Assembly (NCBI RefSeq): GCF_002163585.1
Contig: NZ_CP015579.1
Coordinates: 1,054,001-1,118,000 of the forward strand
DNA: 64,000 bases
DNA from: Tatumella citrea
GTDB lineage: Bacteria > Pseudomonadota > Gammaproteobacteria > Enterobacterales > Enterobacteriaceae
Direction of reading: 5' to 3'
Shown: positions 9,081 through 16,905 of the stretch, one piece after another
Layout of the letters: each line of letters begins with the position of its first letter
How positions within the stretch are numbered: position 1 is the first letter of the stretch
Notes under the pieces: model-generated
The model's database searches: none
What the model was told of the DNA's origin: nothing
The model's input: only the letters and a program-made list of their open reading frames with translations
Position numbers and translations under genes: made by a program

Positions 9081-10100
9081 ATGAAAGCTGCTGTCGTTAC
9101 TAAAGATCATAACGTTGAAATTGTTGATAAAAAGTTACGTCCTCTTGAACATGGCGAAGCATTACTGCAAATGGAGTATTGTGGGGTATGCCATACAGAT
9201 CTTCATGTTAAAAATGGCGATTTTGGTGATAAAACCGGAGTAATCCTTGGTCATGAAGGTATCGGGATTGTTAAACAAATTGGCCCTGGCGTGACGTCTC
9301 TGAAGCCTGGCGATCGTGCCAGTGTGGCCTGGTTTTTCCAGGGGTGTGGTTACTGTGAATACTGTAACAGTGGAAATGAAACACTGTGCCGTAGTGTGAA
9401 AAACGCCGGTTATACTGTGGATGGTGGTATGGCGGAAGAGTGCATTGTGGTTGCTGATTATGCGGTAAAGGTCCCTGATGGGCTGGATTCTGCAGAGGCC
9501 AGCAGTATTACCTGCGCCGGGGTGACCACTTACAAAGCTGTTAAGGTCTCTAATATTCGACCTGGACAGTGGATTGCTATCTACGGGCTGGGGGGGCTGG
9601 GGAATCTGGCTTTGCAATATGCTAAAAATGTATTTAACGCCAAAGTTGTTGCCGTTGATGTTAATGAGGCGCAGTTAGAATTCGCCCGTGATATGGGGGC
9701 TGATCTGACCATTAATCCTTTGAAAGAGGATGCAGCCAAAGTCATGCAGGAAAAATGTGGCGGTGCACATGCGGCTGTAGTCACTGCAGTAGCCAAATCT
9801 GCTTTCAACTCAGCAGTCTATTGTGTACGTGCTGGTGGCAGGGTGGTCGCGGTCGGGCTTCCACCGGAATCAATGAGCCTGGATATCCCTCGCCTGGTTC
9901 TGGATGGTATTGAGGTTGTAGGATCGCTGGTGGGTACCCGTAAAGACCTTGCTGAAGCCTTCCGCTTTGCCGCCGAAGGTAAAGTAGTGCCTAAAGTTGA
10001 AAAACGTCCGGTAGAAGATATCAACGATATTTTCCACGAAATGGAACAGGGCAAGATCAAAGGCAGAATGGTTATCGATTTTTGTAGCCACGCACACTAA
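9081..10100 (+). CDS. adhP: Zinc-dependent alcohol dehydrogenase AdhP
   Basis: A 339-residue NAD-dependent, ethanol-active medium-chain alcohol dehydrogenase, very close to E. coli AdhP. Catalytic zinc ligands are C37 (GVCHTDLH), H58 (LGHEG) and C145. The structural zinc is held by C89, C92, C95 and C103 ([16 protein letters not shown]), and the Rossmann motif is [15 protein letters not shown]. The frame extends 31 codons upstream, but ATG 9081 follows ACAGGAGTC and gives the family N-terminus [10 protein letters not shown]. Compared with E. coli it has [10 protein letters not shown] for SAVDAVRAGG. Single-gene unit with its own terminator. Confidence 0.96.
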   Translation: MKAAVVTKDHNVEIVDKKLRPLEHGEALLQMEYCGVCHTDLHVKNGDFGDKTGVILGHEGIGIVKQIGPGVTSLKPGDRASVAWFFQGCGYCEYCNSGNETLCRSVKNAGYTVDGGMAEECIVVADYAVKVPDGLDSAEASSITCAGVTTYKAVKVSNIRPGQWIAIYGLGGLGNLALQYAKNVFNAKVVAVDVNEAQLEFARDMGADLTINPLKEDAAKVMQEKCGGAHAAVVTAVAKSAFNSAVYCVRAGGRVVAVGLPPESMSLDIPRLVLDGIEVVGSLVGTRKDLAEAFRFAAEGKVVPKVEKRPVEDINDIFHEMEQGKIKGRMVIDFCSHAH

Positions 10101-10137
10101 CTGATTCACAAAGTACTTTCTTAGGGTGTCACAAAAG

Positions 10138-10167
10138 CTCTGATCCTGGTGGTCAGAGTTTTTTTTT
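10138..10167 (+). terminator. Intrinsic terminator of adhP
   Basis: An 8-bp stem CTCTGATC/GGTCAGAG (one wobble), 5-base loop and nine T residues follow adhP by about 40 bases. Confidence 0.9.
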
Positions 10168-10239
10168 GCTGGTCACCCGGATAGCAAAACAGCAGTTATC
10201 CATGTCACTGGTATTTTAGTCTGTTCGGAAAATGTACTT

Positions 10240-10252
10240 TTGGTCAGACCAG
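10240..10252 (+). promoter_or_regulatory. Candidate LldR operator
   Basis: TTGGTCAGACCAG is a near-perfect inverted repeat fitting the FadR-subfamily operator form TGGT-N3-ACCA recognised by LldR/PdhR-type GntR regulators. It lies about 180 bases before lldR, which encodes such a regulator, so autoregulation of lldRD is likely. Confidence 0.55.
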
Positions 10253-10427
10253 TCACACCGGAAAAGTAATCTCATTCACAGAACACTGATCCAGAATGTG
10301 ATCTTAAACGTATTTAGTTAACGAACTTAGGTTCCTGTGGTTAGGATATCTCTGACAACACAGTGTTAACATTAACAGAACTGTTGAAACTGCCAGCCTC
10401 TGAAATCCGGAGGAAGCGGAGAAATGT

Positions 10428-11207
10428 ATGACCCGGTCACCCGAAAAAATCACCGATCGGCTGGTGAACCTGCTGCAGCAACTGATCAAACAGCAGTCAT
10501 TGCATGCAGGAATGCGCCTGCCTTCTGAACGTGAACTGGCCAGCCAGTGGCAGGTATCGCGTGCGTCGGTTCGTGAAGCACTCCAGAAACTGAACAGTGC
10601 AGGGGTGGTTTATACTCAGCCGGGCGGTGGTACCTTTGTCCGGCAGCGGATTACACCCTGGACAGAACCGGTGATGGTGGAACCCGTGACTACCTTGCTG
10701 ACTGATGATCCCGGATACCGGCTCGATATTCTGGAAGCCAGGCATACTCTTGAAGCAGGCACCGCATGGCATGCAGCGCTTCGCGCCAGCAGCAACGATA
10801 AACAGCGACTGCAGTATTGCTTTGATGCAATGAGTGAACTGCGGCCGGGCAGTGATACCAGCCTGATAGCACAGGCTGATGCACGCTTTCATTTAATGAT
10901 TGCGGAAGCTTCGCATAATGCTGTGTTGTTACAGACGATGCGTGGATTGTTTGGTTTACTGCACAGCTCAGTGTTACAGAGCCATCAGCAAATGTTTGCC
11001 AGTCAGCAAATTGTCAGTCAGCTGACTAAACAACACTGGCATCTGTTACAGGCTATCCTCAGCGGAGATGCTCCTGCTGCAAGGCTGGCCGCTGGCAGTC
11101 ACCTCAGTTTCGTGCATAAAACGACCCAACAGCTGGATGAAGATTATGCCAGACAACTCAGAGTTATTTGTCTGCCTGATGAGCTTCAGCCCCGAACAGG
11201 GAATTGA
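10428..11207 (+). CDS. lldR: L-lactate-responsive GntR-family regulator LldR
   Basis: A 259-residue GntR/FadR-type transcription factor. The N-terminal winged helix contains [26 protein letters not shown] and the C-terminal FCD domain spans about residues 90-240 with [19 protein letters not shown] and [14 protein letters not shown]. In E. coli LldR controls lldPRD and responds to L-lactate. Here it directly precedes lldD (their sequences overlap by a few bases if the TTG start of lldD is used) but lldP is not upstream. Its ATG has GCGGAGAAATGT as ribosome binding site. Confidence 0.93.
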   Translation: MTRSPEKITDRLVNLLQQLIKQQSLHAGMRLPSERELASQWQVSRASVREALQKLNSAGVVYTQPGGGTFVRQRITPWTEPVMVEPVTTLLTDDPGYRLDILEARHTLEAGTAWHAALRASSNDKQRLQYCFDAMSELRPGSDTSLIAQADARFHLMIAEASHNAVLLQTMRGLFGLLHSSVLQSHQQMFASQQIVSQLTKQHWHLLQAILSGDAPAARLAAGSHLSFVHKTTQQLDEDYARQLRVICLPDELQPRTGN

Positions 11208-11209
11208 TC

Positions 11210-12358
11210 ATGATTATATCTGCTTCTTCTGATTACCGCGCTGCTGCAAAACGACGCCTGCCACCCTTTTTATTTCACTATATCGATGGTGGTGCTTATT
11301 CCGAGTACACTCTGAAACGCAATACTGATGATCTTTCTCAGGTCGCATTACGCCAGCGTGTGCTGAGGAACATGTCTTCTCTGAGTCTGGAAACTCAGTT
11401 ATTTAATGAGACATTGTCGATGCCAGTCGCTCTCGGGCCGGTCGGACTGACAGGAATGTATGCCCGGCGGGGCGAAGTTCAGGCGGCAAAAGCTGCCTCT
11501 GCTGCCGGAATCCCATTTACCCTCTCTACCGTATCTGTCTGTCCGATTGAAGAAGTTGCACCGGCAATGTCGAGGCCTATGTGGTTTCAGCTTTATGTAC
11601 TCCGGGATCGCGGGTTTATGCGTAATGCCCTGGAAAGGGCTAAGGCTGCCGGTTGCTCGGTGTTGGTCTTTACTGTCGATATGCCGACACCCGGTGCACG
11701 CTATCGTGATGCCCATTCCGGGATGAGTGGACCATTCGCAGCTTCCCGCCGTTATCTGCAATCGGTACAGCATCCTCGCTGGGCATGGGATGTCGGATTA
11801 CTCGGCAGGCCTCATGACCTTGGTAATGTGTCTGCTTATCTTGGTAAGCCGACCGCGCTGGAAGATTATATTGGCTGGCTGGCAAATAACTTTGATCCCT
11901 CCATCTCATGGAAAGATCTGGAGTGGATTCGCGATTTCTGGGATGGTCCGATGGTGATTAAAGGGATACTCGATCCAGAAGATGCCAGGGATGCTGTACG
12001 TTTTGGTGCTGACGGAATTGTAGTATCAAACCACGGTGGCCGACAGCTGGATGGAGTACTGTCTTCAGCACGAGCTATGCCGGCGATTGCGGATGCGGTG
12101 AAAGGGGAAATTACATTGCTGGCAGACAGTGGTATTAGGAACGGTCTGGATGTCGTGCGGATGCTGGCGCTGGGAGCTGATACTGTACTGCTGGGAAGAG
12201 CATTTATCTATGCGCTTGCCACCCATGGACAGCAGGGAGTAGACAATTTACTGCGACTGATTGCCAGTGAAATGCGTGTTGCAATGACACTCACCGGGGC
12301 CAAATCGATCAGTGAAATCAGCCGGGAGCTGTTGGCTAATGTTGCAAGCCTGGGATAA
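11210..12358 (+). CDS. lldD: L-lactate dehydrogenase (quinone), FMN-dependent
   Basis: A 382-residue FMN-dependent alpha-hydroxy-acid oxidoreductase at the inner membrane that passes electrons from L-lactate to quinones. Family landmarks are [57 protein letters not shown] and the active-site sequence [11 protein letters not shown], followed by the phosphate-binding [20 protein letters not shown]. It starts [15 protein letters not shown] 11210 is two bases after the lldR stop, so the two genes are translationally close-coupled. The C-terminus is about 14 residues shorter than E. coli LldD. Confidence 0.96.
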   Translation: MIISASSDYRAAAKRRLPPFLFHYIDGGAYSEYTLKRNTDDLSQVALRQRVLRNMSSLSLETQLFNETLSMPVALGPVGLTGMYARRGEVQAAKAASAAGIPFTLSTVSVCPIEEVAPAMSRPMWFQLYVLRDRGFMRNALERAKAAGCSVLVFTVDMPTPGARYRDAHSGMSGPFAASRRYLQSVQHPRWAWDVGLLGRPHDLGNVSAYLGKPTALEDYIGWLANNFDPSISWKDLEWIRDFWDGPMVIKGILDPEDARDAVRFGADGIVVSNHGGRQLDGVLSSARAMPAIADAVKGEITLLADSGIRNGLDVVRMLALGADTVLLGRAFIYALATHGQQGVDNLLRLIASEMRVAMTLTGAKSISEISRELLANVASLG

Positions 12359-12428
12359 TTCATAAAACCCGGTTGTGTGTTGCATCAGGTCTATACTTAA
12401 TTCTTTATACCCTGAACCGGAGGAAAGT

Positions 12429-12857
12429 ATGACGATACATAAAAAAGGCTCGGCACATTGGGAAGGTGATATTAAAGGTCAGGGTACCGTTAGTACCCAG
12501 AGCGGTGCTCTGAGTCAGCAACCCTATGGATTTAATACCCGGTTTGAAGATAAGCCAGGGACTAATCCTGAGGAGCTGATTGGTGCGGCACATGCTGCCT
12601 GTTTCTCGATGGCATTATCTCTGATGCTCGGACAGGCGGGACATCCGCCGAAAAGTATTGATACTACTGCCGATGTTTCACTGGATAAAAAAGGAGAGGG
12701 ATTTGCTATTACCAAAGTCGCTTTGGTGAGTGTGATTGAGTTACCAGGGATTGATGCGAAAGCATTTGAAGAAATTATCCTGAAAGCAAAAGCAGGTTGT
12801 CCGGTCTCTCAGTTACTGAACACCGAAATTACTCTCGATTATACCTTAATCAACTGA
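12429..12857 (+). CDS. osmC: Organic hydroperoxide/osmotic stress protein OsmC
   Basis: A 142-residue OsmC family peroxidase acting on organic hydroperoxides. The two catalytic cysteines are C58 (AAHAACFSMAL) and C124 (AGCPVSQLL). It is nearly identical in layout to E. coli OsmC: MTIHKKGSAHWEGDIKGQGT. ATG 12429 has CCGGAGGAAAGT in front; the longer frame from 12375 lacks support. It follows lldD after 70 bases and probably has its own promoter; in E. coli osmC is osmotically and RpoS controlled. Confidence 0.96.
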   Translation: MTIHKKGSAHWEGDIKGQGTVSTQSGALSQQPYGFNTRFEDKPGTNPEELIGAAHAACFSMALSLMLGQAGHPPKSIDTTADVSLDKKGEGFAITKVALVSVIELPGIDAKAFEEIILKAKAGCPVSQLLNTEITLDYTLIN

Positions 12858-12868
12858 CGGTTTATCCG

Positions 12869-12887
12869 GCCCGCAGTTACTGCGGGC
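12869..12887 (+). terminator. Hairpin after osmC
   Basis: GCCCGCAG and CTGCGGGC form an 8-bp perfect stem with a TTA loop just after the osmC stop. No T run follows, so termination may be weak. Confidence 0.55.
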
Positions 12888-12907
12888 TGTGAACTCTCTT
12901 CCTGCAA

Positions 12908-13192
12908 TTACTCATCATTTTCCTGCTCTCCGGCCAACAGTCCAGCATACTGAATACCCTGACGAATTTTTCTGCGACTGGCAGGCCTGCAGGAAGACTG
13001 AATACGAGTGACACGGGAAGGATCGGCTGCGATAAATTCAAACGTCGGTGCGTAGTAAAAGGGCAGCCAGCCACCAAAACCCGATTCCCACTCCCAACGG
13101 ACAGGGCAGGGCCAAATAATATCCTGATATAACAGGTAATAAACCCAGCGCCCGGAAGGTTTACGTGGTCGGGATTGTTTCTTTACTCTCAT
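12908..13192 (-). CDS. Hypothetical protein, aromatic-rich, 94 residues
   Basis: I do not recognise this protein. It has a basic N-terminus (MRVKKQSRPRKPSGRW), a tryptophan/tyrosine-rich centre (YYLLYQDIIWPCPVRWEW, GFGGWLPFYYAPTFEF) and a basic helical region RPASRRKIRQG. It is not a membrane protein by hydropathy. The ribosome binding site is weak. It lies downstream of a small lipoprotein gene on the same strand with an 83-base gap, which supports it being real, but it could be a chance ORF. Confidence 0.5.
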   Translation of the reverse strand: MRVKKQSRPRKPSGRWVYYLLYQDIIWPCPVRWEWESGFGGWLPFYYAPTFEFIAADPSRVTRIQSSCRPASRRKIRQGIQYAGLLAGEQENDE

Positions 13193-13275
13193 AAGATGCC
13201 CGAAGTTCAGCGTAATACATTAATCATCAGAAATGGCGGATGATGAGCCGCAGATTCACCGGTATACAGGGTGCG

Positions 13276-13461
13276 TTATTGTGGTTGTGGATCCCGATGA
13301 ACTTCCCCGCAAATCAAAACTGCGTGCGGGCGTACTTTATGAATCCTGTCAGCCATCATTTCACAACTGGCCTGGCTGGGGAAAATATGTTCTGACACGG
13401 GTAAAGCGTCACAGGCATCGTTGCCACAGGCACTGACTAGTAATACAAATCCGATTAACAT
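13276..13461 (-). CDS. Small putative lipoprotein, 61 residues
   Basis: The protein begins MLIGFVLLVSACGNDACDAL, which contains a lipobox (LVSAC) with the lipidated cysteine at position 12. An excellent AAGGAG ribosome binding site lies seven bases before the ATG on the minus strand, so translation here is likely. The signal sequence is very short and has no positive charge before the hydrophobic stretch, which is unusual. The mature part has five cysteines counting the lipidated one. Function unknown; probably in one unit with the 94-residue ORF downstream. Confidence 0.6.
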   Translation of the reverse strand: MLIGFVLLVSACGNDACDALPVSEHIFPSQASCEMMADRIHKVRPHAVLICGEVHRDPQPQ

Positions 13462-13686
13462 AACTGACTCCTTAGCTCAGTATCCTCGTGTCCCGGCAGC
13501 CGGAATATTAGTATAGCATTGTCGCTGGGTTCATCCTTCCAGCCGGTAATGCCTGAATCCGGCAACTCTGTTGCATCCGTTCGCCATCAAAGACCGAAAA
13601 AGAGAGCGGTTACTCTGCCAGAGAGTAGTTAACTGCGTTACACTTTCGGTTTGCGTTATTCCATTCAATATCCACAGGTACTCTTT

Positions 13687-13854
13687 ATGAATGAAGCGAT
13701 TTCCCAACCCGCAGAACATCCAAAGCAGGCGGCATTACAGCTGGTCATCGAGCTGGTGCGTGCCGGCAAACTCAGTCCGCTCCAGGGTGATGCAGCCAAT
13801 ATGATTTCGATTTATGAGCAATTTAAAAATCATTTTGAGCAGGAGAACGCTTAA
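13687..13854 (+). CDS. Small hypothetical protein, 55 residues
   Basis: MNEAISQPAEHPKQAALQLV followed by IELVRAGKLSPLQGDAANMISIYEQF: a short acidic helical protein without membrane segments. It resembles small conserved enterobacterial proteins that carry a VRAGKL element, but I cannot name it. ATG 13687 is chosen over an upstream in-frame start at 13651 because the added residues do not look coding. Single gene between two divergently oriented neighbours. Confidence 0.6.
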   Translation: MNEAISQPAEHPKQAALQLVIELVRAGKLSPLQGDAANMISIYEQFKNHFEQENA

Positions 13855-13914
13855 CTGAAATAACTCTGGCTTGCGCCAGCGGGGAGACTAATGTGGTCTC
13901 CCTGAGCTTCATGC

Positions 13915-14568
13915 TCAGAATGCTGAAAGATACAATGCCGGAGCCAGAGCAATCAGATTATTCAGGGTGTGCAGAAATACCGGTAATGCCAGCCCGTTAC
14001 TCTTCAGCCTGGCCCAACACAGTAACAGAGAAAACAGTGTCAGGGCAGCAATTGATTGCCAGTGTACATACTGAGTATGCATCGCTGCAAACAGCAGAGA
14101 TGTCAGTAGCATACAGGCGAAGCGGCTTTTCGGCGCCCACAGCAGAAAAGTTTGCAGCAAAAATCCACGAAACAGCACTTCTTCAAACACCGGAGCCAGA
14201 CATACTGCGGTGATCAGTAAAATCAGCTGTGAACTGCGTGCCTGGCTCGCCTGCTCTGAAAGCCAGACTTCAGGTAGCATGTACTGCGTTTCGGCCACCA
14301 TCAGCACAAACAGCGCCAGAGTGAACAGCAGGGTCTGCAATGGCTGAAGCTGATTAAACGGAATATCTGTCCGACGTTGGCAGTAGAAACGATATAACGG
14401 ATAAATGACCGCAAATTCAAACAAACAGAGTACCGGCACCAGTAAACCACTGGTACGCAGTGCAGCAAAATTAGGGAACAGCGTTATCATCAGTGTTATC
14501 AGGTAGTAGATAACAAAACTGCCAAGATAAAACGCGGTCAGTGTTATTTTGTCTGATTGAGTGTTCAT
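13915..14568 (-). CDS. CPBP family intramembrane metalloprotease (CAAX protease-like)
   Basis: A 217-residue membrane protein with about six to seven hydrophobic segments. The CPBP (Abi/CAAX protease) signature is complete: E129-E130-x3-R134 (APVFEEVLFRGFLLQTF), H164 (LLFAAMHTQYVH) and H200 with N203/N204 (VFLHTLNNLIA). Bacterial members are thought to be intramembrane proteases; some act in bacteriocin self-immunity. No bacteriocin precursor is visible beside it. The frame is open to 14646, but ATG 14568 (MNTQSDKITL) gives a normal N-terminus. Confidence 0.85.
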   Translation of the reverse strand: MNTQSDKITLTAFYLGSFVIYYLITLMITLFPNFAALRTSGLLVPVLCLFEFAVIYPLYRFYCQRRTDIPFNQLQPLQTLLFTLALFVLMVAETQYMLPEVWLSEQASQARSSQLILLITAVCLAPVFEEVLFRGFLLQTFLLWAPKSRFACMLLTSLLFAAMHTQYVHWQSIAALTLFSLLLCWARLKSNGLALPVFLHTLNNLIALAPALYLSAF

Positions 14569-14936
14569 TGGTCGCTCAACGTTAAGAATCTTCCGAATAA
14601 TATCAATGGTACAAATCACTGTCGAGTCATGGCACGCAATCACCACAGAGTTTTGCCGCCAGGCCGCTCACCATCAGGCTTTACAGGTATTGTTTTTTTA
14701 TGGAATAGATTGAATCTGAATGATTTTAGTCGTACAGATCCGGCTGAGTTGTTGAAAAAAATAAACTGCTGAGGCCCACTATCTGTGGTGAACTTAAGCT
14801 AATTTTAATCCTTTTCAGGACGGATTTTCCGTGCCATATGTGTCATTTCGTTATTAAATTAGGCTCTGAATTATCTGGTCGTTGTGGCGTCTTACCAGCC
14901 AGAACGGAAAGTATGGATATGAACAGAGGAATTGAT
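14569..14936. other. 368-base intergenic region, no recognised feature
   Basis: Lies between the divergent CPBP protease and I78-like lipoprotein genes. AT-rich, with a TTTTTTTA tract near 14694. I see no convincing ORF, hairpin or operator; it presumably contains promoters for both flanking genes. Confidence 0.4.
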
Positions 14937-15233
14937 ATGACATTACACGGAAAAGCACTACTGGTGTTTGGGATTGTACTGCTGGCCGGCTGTCAGTCAG
15001 CCAGCCATCACGATAAAGCACAAACCACATATGTGCCGGATGATGATATGTGTGGCGCATCCGATTATCAGCAATATATCGGTAAACCGCTGTCATCAGT
15101 CAATAATCTGCGCTTTGACAACCCTGTCAGAGCGATTGCACCTGACTCAGTCGTCACTATGGATTTTAACCTTCGTCGCCTGAATTTTTTTGCCGATGCA
15201 CAAAGAAACATTACCAAAGTCTATTGTGGTTAA
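14937..15233 (+). CDS. Lipoprotein with peptidase inhibitor I78-like domain
   Basis: A 98-residue lipoprotein. The signal peptide MTLHGKALLVFGIVLLAGC has a lipobox LAGC with C19 as lipidation site. The mature part CGASDYQQYIGKPLSSVN and VRAIAPDSVVTMDFNLRRLN followed by the C-terminal ITKVYCG fits the I78 inhibitor family (small inhibitors of serine peptidases; enterobacterial lipoprotein members are mostly uncharacterised). ATG 14937 has AGAGGAATTG in front; longer in-frame starts at 14838 and 14913 would bury the signal peptide. Confidence 0.82.
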   Translation: MTLHGKALLVFGIVLLAGCQSASHHDKAQTTYVPDDDMCGASDYQQYIGKPLSSVNNLRFDNPVRAIAPDSVVTMDFNLRRLNFFADAQRNITKVYCG

Positions 15234-15598
15234 TGTCACTGCCTGTCATCAGAAAGTCATTATCGGCATTTATTATCATCCGCACTCGTTACCGAATCCT
15301 TTTTCCCGCTCCGGCGGGATTTTTTTTGGGCAAAATTCATAGTAACGTGCATTTGAACTACTCCACGTCTCTTCAGTAACGGGCCTTTATCTGCAGATAT
15401 AGTCGAATCAGAACGTGAGGAAAGTAACAGTTTCCGGCAATTTTGTGGTTTTAAAGCCAGTTTCCTGTCTGTTAACTGTAAGAAAATCGTCATGATTAGT
15501 TTCACAAAATCAATAGCCATGTGATGCGGATTTTTCTTACCTACCTTAGAGATATACTGAGGATGTTTTCAGATAACAACCACAATATCGAGGTTATT
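15234..15598. other. 365-base intergenic region between two lipoprotein genes
   Basis: Contains the terminator at 15303-15328 and then about 270 bases without a recognisable gene. A frame that extends the following gene upstream to 15521 is rejected as leader sequence. Confidence 0.4.
15303..15328 (+). terminator. Intrinsic terminator of the I78-like lipoprotein gene
   Basis: TCCCGC and GCGGGA form a short stem with a TCCG loop and eight T residues. Runs of T on both sides extend the A-T pairing potential. Confidence 0.85.
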
Positions 15599-15748
15599 AT
15601 GGTACGACTAGTTAAAATTGCTGCAGTGCTGGGGTTCGTTGTTATGCTGAACGGCTGCATTTTCCCACCTCCGGGTGGCGGTGGTGGTGGCTGGGGCGGT
15701 GGCGGCCATGGCGGCGGCGGTCCTCACTACGGTTATAATGGACACTAA
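15599..15748 (+). CDS. Small glycine-rich lipoprotein, 49 residues
   Basis: The product starts MVRLVKIAAVLGFVVMLNGC, a clean lipoprotein signal with lipobox LNGC and lipidated C20. The mature part is only 29 residues: IFPPP, then glycine runs broken by W, H and P, ending HYGYNGH. Tyrosines and histidines among glycines suggest a flexible tail, perhaps metal binding, but this is inference. ATG 15599 has GAGG six bases upstream. Family not recognised. Confidence 0.75.
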   Translation: MVRLVKIAAVLGFVVMLNGCIFPPPGGGGGGWGGGGHGGGGPHYGYNGH

Positions 15749-15764
15749 TCCGCTAACAGTTGAA

Positions 15765-15791
15765 TCAGGGCTGGTTTCATACCAGTCCTGA
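15765..15791 (+). terminator. Hairpin after the glycine-rich lipoprotein gene
   Basis: TCAGGGCTGGT and ACCAGTCCTGA pair over 11 positions (one G-T wobble) with a TTCAT loop. No T run follows; possible factor-dependent or processed 3-prime end. Confidence 0.5.
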
Positions 15792-15982
15792 AACTCCGGC
15801 AGATGTCCTAAGCCGGTTTTGCTTTAGTATAGTTTTCGCCTCGGTAATTCACATTTTTCTCTTCTGATGTTCACATTACTCTTCTTTTAGTGAACAACTT
15901 TGTTTCTTCAGGAAGCTCCTGCTTCTGTTTGTACCCGGTTTAATAAAAAAATCTGTTTTTTTATGAATTTGGTGTTAAGTTC

Positions 15983-16006
15983 AGGCCTCAGAGAATGCTG
16001 AGGCTT
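15983..16006 (+). promoter_or_regulatory. Hairpin covering the iraP ribosome binding site
   Basis: AGGCCTCAG (15983-15991) pairs with CTGAGGCTT (15998-16006) around an AGAATG loop. The only ribosome binding site for iraP, GAGG at about 16000-16003, is inside the 3-prime arm. This predicts translational control of iraP. Confidence 0.55.
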
Positions 16007-16010
16007 AAGT

Positions 16011-16268
16011 ATGAAAAACCTGATCGCTGAGCTGTTAATTAAACTTGCTGAAAGAGATGAAGAATATAAGCTTCAGACGGAGCGACTCGCAGCGATGGAG
16101 GTTATTTTATCGGCGATGCTGGATAGCCTGCCGCCCGAATCGCTCGACCGGATTGAAACAAAACTTCATAAAAAGATTGCTGATAATAGCGATTCAGCTC
16201 ACGGAATTCGTCACGATGATGCCTACTCCCGGTTGATTGCAGAAATTTCTGCAATTAATCATCCTTAG
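16011..16268 (+). CDS. iraP: Anti-adaptor protein IraP
   Basis: An 85-residue protein starting MKNLIAELLIKLAERDEEY, which matches E. coli IraP (MKNLIAELLFKLA) in start, length and coiled-coil character; the C-terminal half is more divergent. IraP binds the adaptor RssB and so blocks delivery of the stress sigma factor RpoS to ClpXP, notably under phosphate limitation. Position between upstream genes and psiF fits the E. coli order iraP-phoA-psiF, but phoA is missing. The ribosome binding site is in a hairpin (15983-16006). Confidence 0.85.
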   Translation: MKNLIAELLIKLAERDEEYKLQTERLAAMEVILSAMLDSLPPESLDRIETKLHKKIADNSDSAHGIRHDDAYSRLIAEISAINHP

Positions 16269-16309
16269 TCAGATGGATAATCCTCAATAAGTCGCAGATA
16301 ATATTATTT

Positions 16310-16327
16310 CCGCCATATTAAAGGCGG
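16310..16327 (+). terminator. Weak hairpin after iraP
   Basis: CCGCC and GGCGG pair around an 8-base A/T loop, followed by CTTTATC. A weak terminator between iraP and psiF. Confidence 0.4.
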
Positions 16328-16374
16328 CTTTATCTCCGGCCTGATGACCGGTATCTATTTGACAGGAGTATGCA

Positions 16375-16677
16375 ATGAAAAAGATGATGATCGCACTGGC
16401 TCTGTGCGGACTTTGTGCTGCAGGTTCTGCCTCCGCTGCAGAAAAAACTGCACAACAACAAAAAATGACTGACTGTAACCATGAAGCCAGTTCTCAAAGT
16501 CTGAAAGGTGATGCCCGTAAAAGCTTTATGAGCAGCTGCCTGAAAAAAGATCATAAAGTTGATGGTCTGACACCACAACAACATAAAATGAAAACCTGTA
16601 ATGCTGATGCAAAAGAGAAAGCATTAAAAGGCGATGCACGTAAATCATTTATGAGCAGTTGCCTGAAAAAAGGCTAA
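16375..16677 (+). CDS. psiF: Phosphate-starvation-inducible protein PsiF
   Basis: A 100-residue exported protein. The signal peptide is MKKMMIALALCGLCAAGSAS with cleavage expected after SASA. Two PsiF repeats follow, each QQxKMxxCNxxA...LKGDARKSFMSSCLKK, with two conserved cysteines per repeat. In E. coli psiF lies directly after phoA and is PhoB-controlled; here phoA is absent and no Pho-box repeat is visible in the 106 bases upstream. GACAGGAGTATGCA is the ribosome binding region. Function unknown. Confidence 0.9.
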   Translation: MKKMMIALALCGLCAAGSASAAEKTAQQQKMTDCNHEASSQSLKGDARKSFMSSCLKKDHKVDGLTPQQHKMKTCNADAKEKALKGDARKSFMSSCLKKG

Positions 16678-16711
16678 TCTCCCGCCAGTAGTAGTGGGTA
16701 GTCATTTACAG

Positions 16712-16738
16712 ACAGCCTCCTGATGAGGCTGTTTTTTA
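16712..16738 (+). terminator. Intrinsic terminator of psiF
   Basis: ACAGCCTC and GAGGCTGT form an 8-bp stem with a CTGAT loop followed by TTTTT. Confidence 0.9.
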
Positions 16739-16905
16739 TTGAGCAGATGTACGCTATATATCTTTCCCTGCCATATCCCGCACTCAATGCAACAACAAAT
16801 AACTTACGTTACTATAAATTATCCATCGGTCAGATCTTAGATTAAAATTTACATTTTTTCATATCCGGAAATCTGTATTCAGACATCATTAACTTAAGGA
16901 TGAGA

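Noticed and set aside
13233..13436. Plus-strand ORF of 67 residues
   Set aside because: It overlaps the 61-residue lipoprotein ORF on the minus strand, which has a strong ribosome binding site and lipobox; this one has neither.
14838..14936. Longer start for the I78-like lipoprotein
   Set aside because: It would add 33 residues before the signal peptide; ATG 14937 has AGAGGA at good spacing.
15243..15263. CTGTCATC...AGTCATTATC as a Pho box
   Set aside because: About 14 of 18 matches, located after a gene and far from the next start; not convincing.
15521..15598. N-terminal extension of the glycine-rich lipoprotein
   Set aside because: It would place 26 non-signal residues before a complete lipoprotein signal peptide; the ATG at 15599 has its own ribosome binding site.
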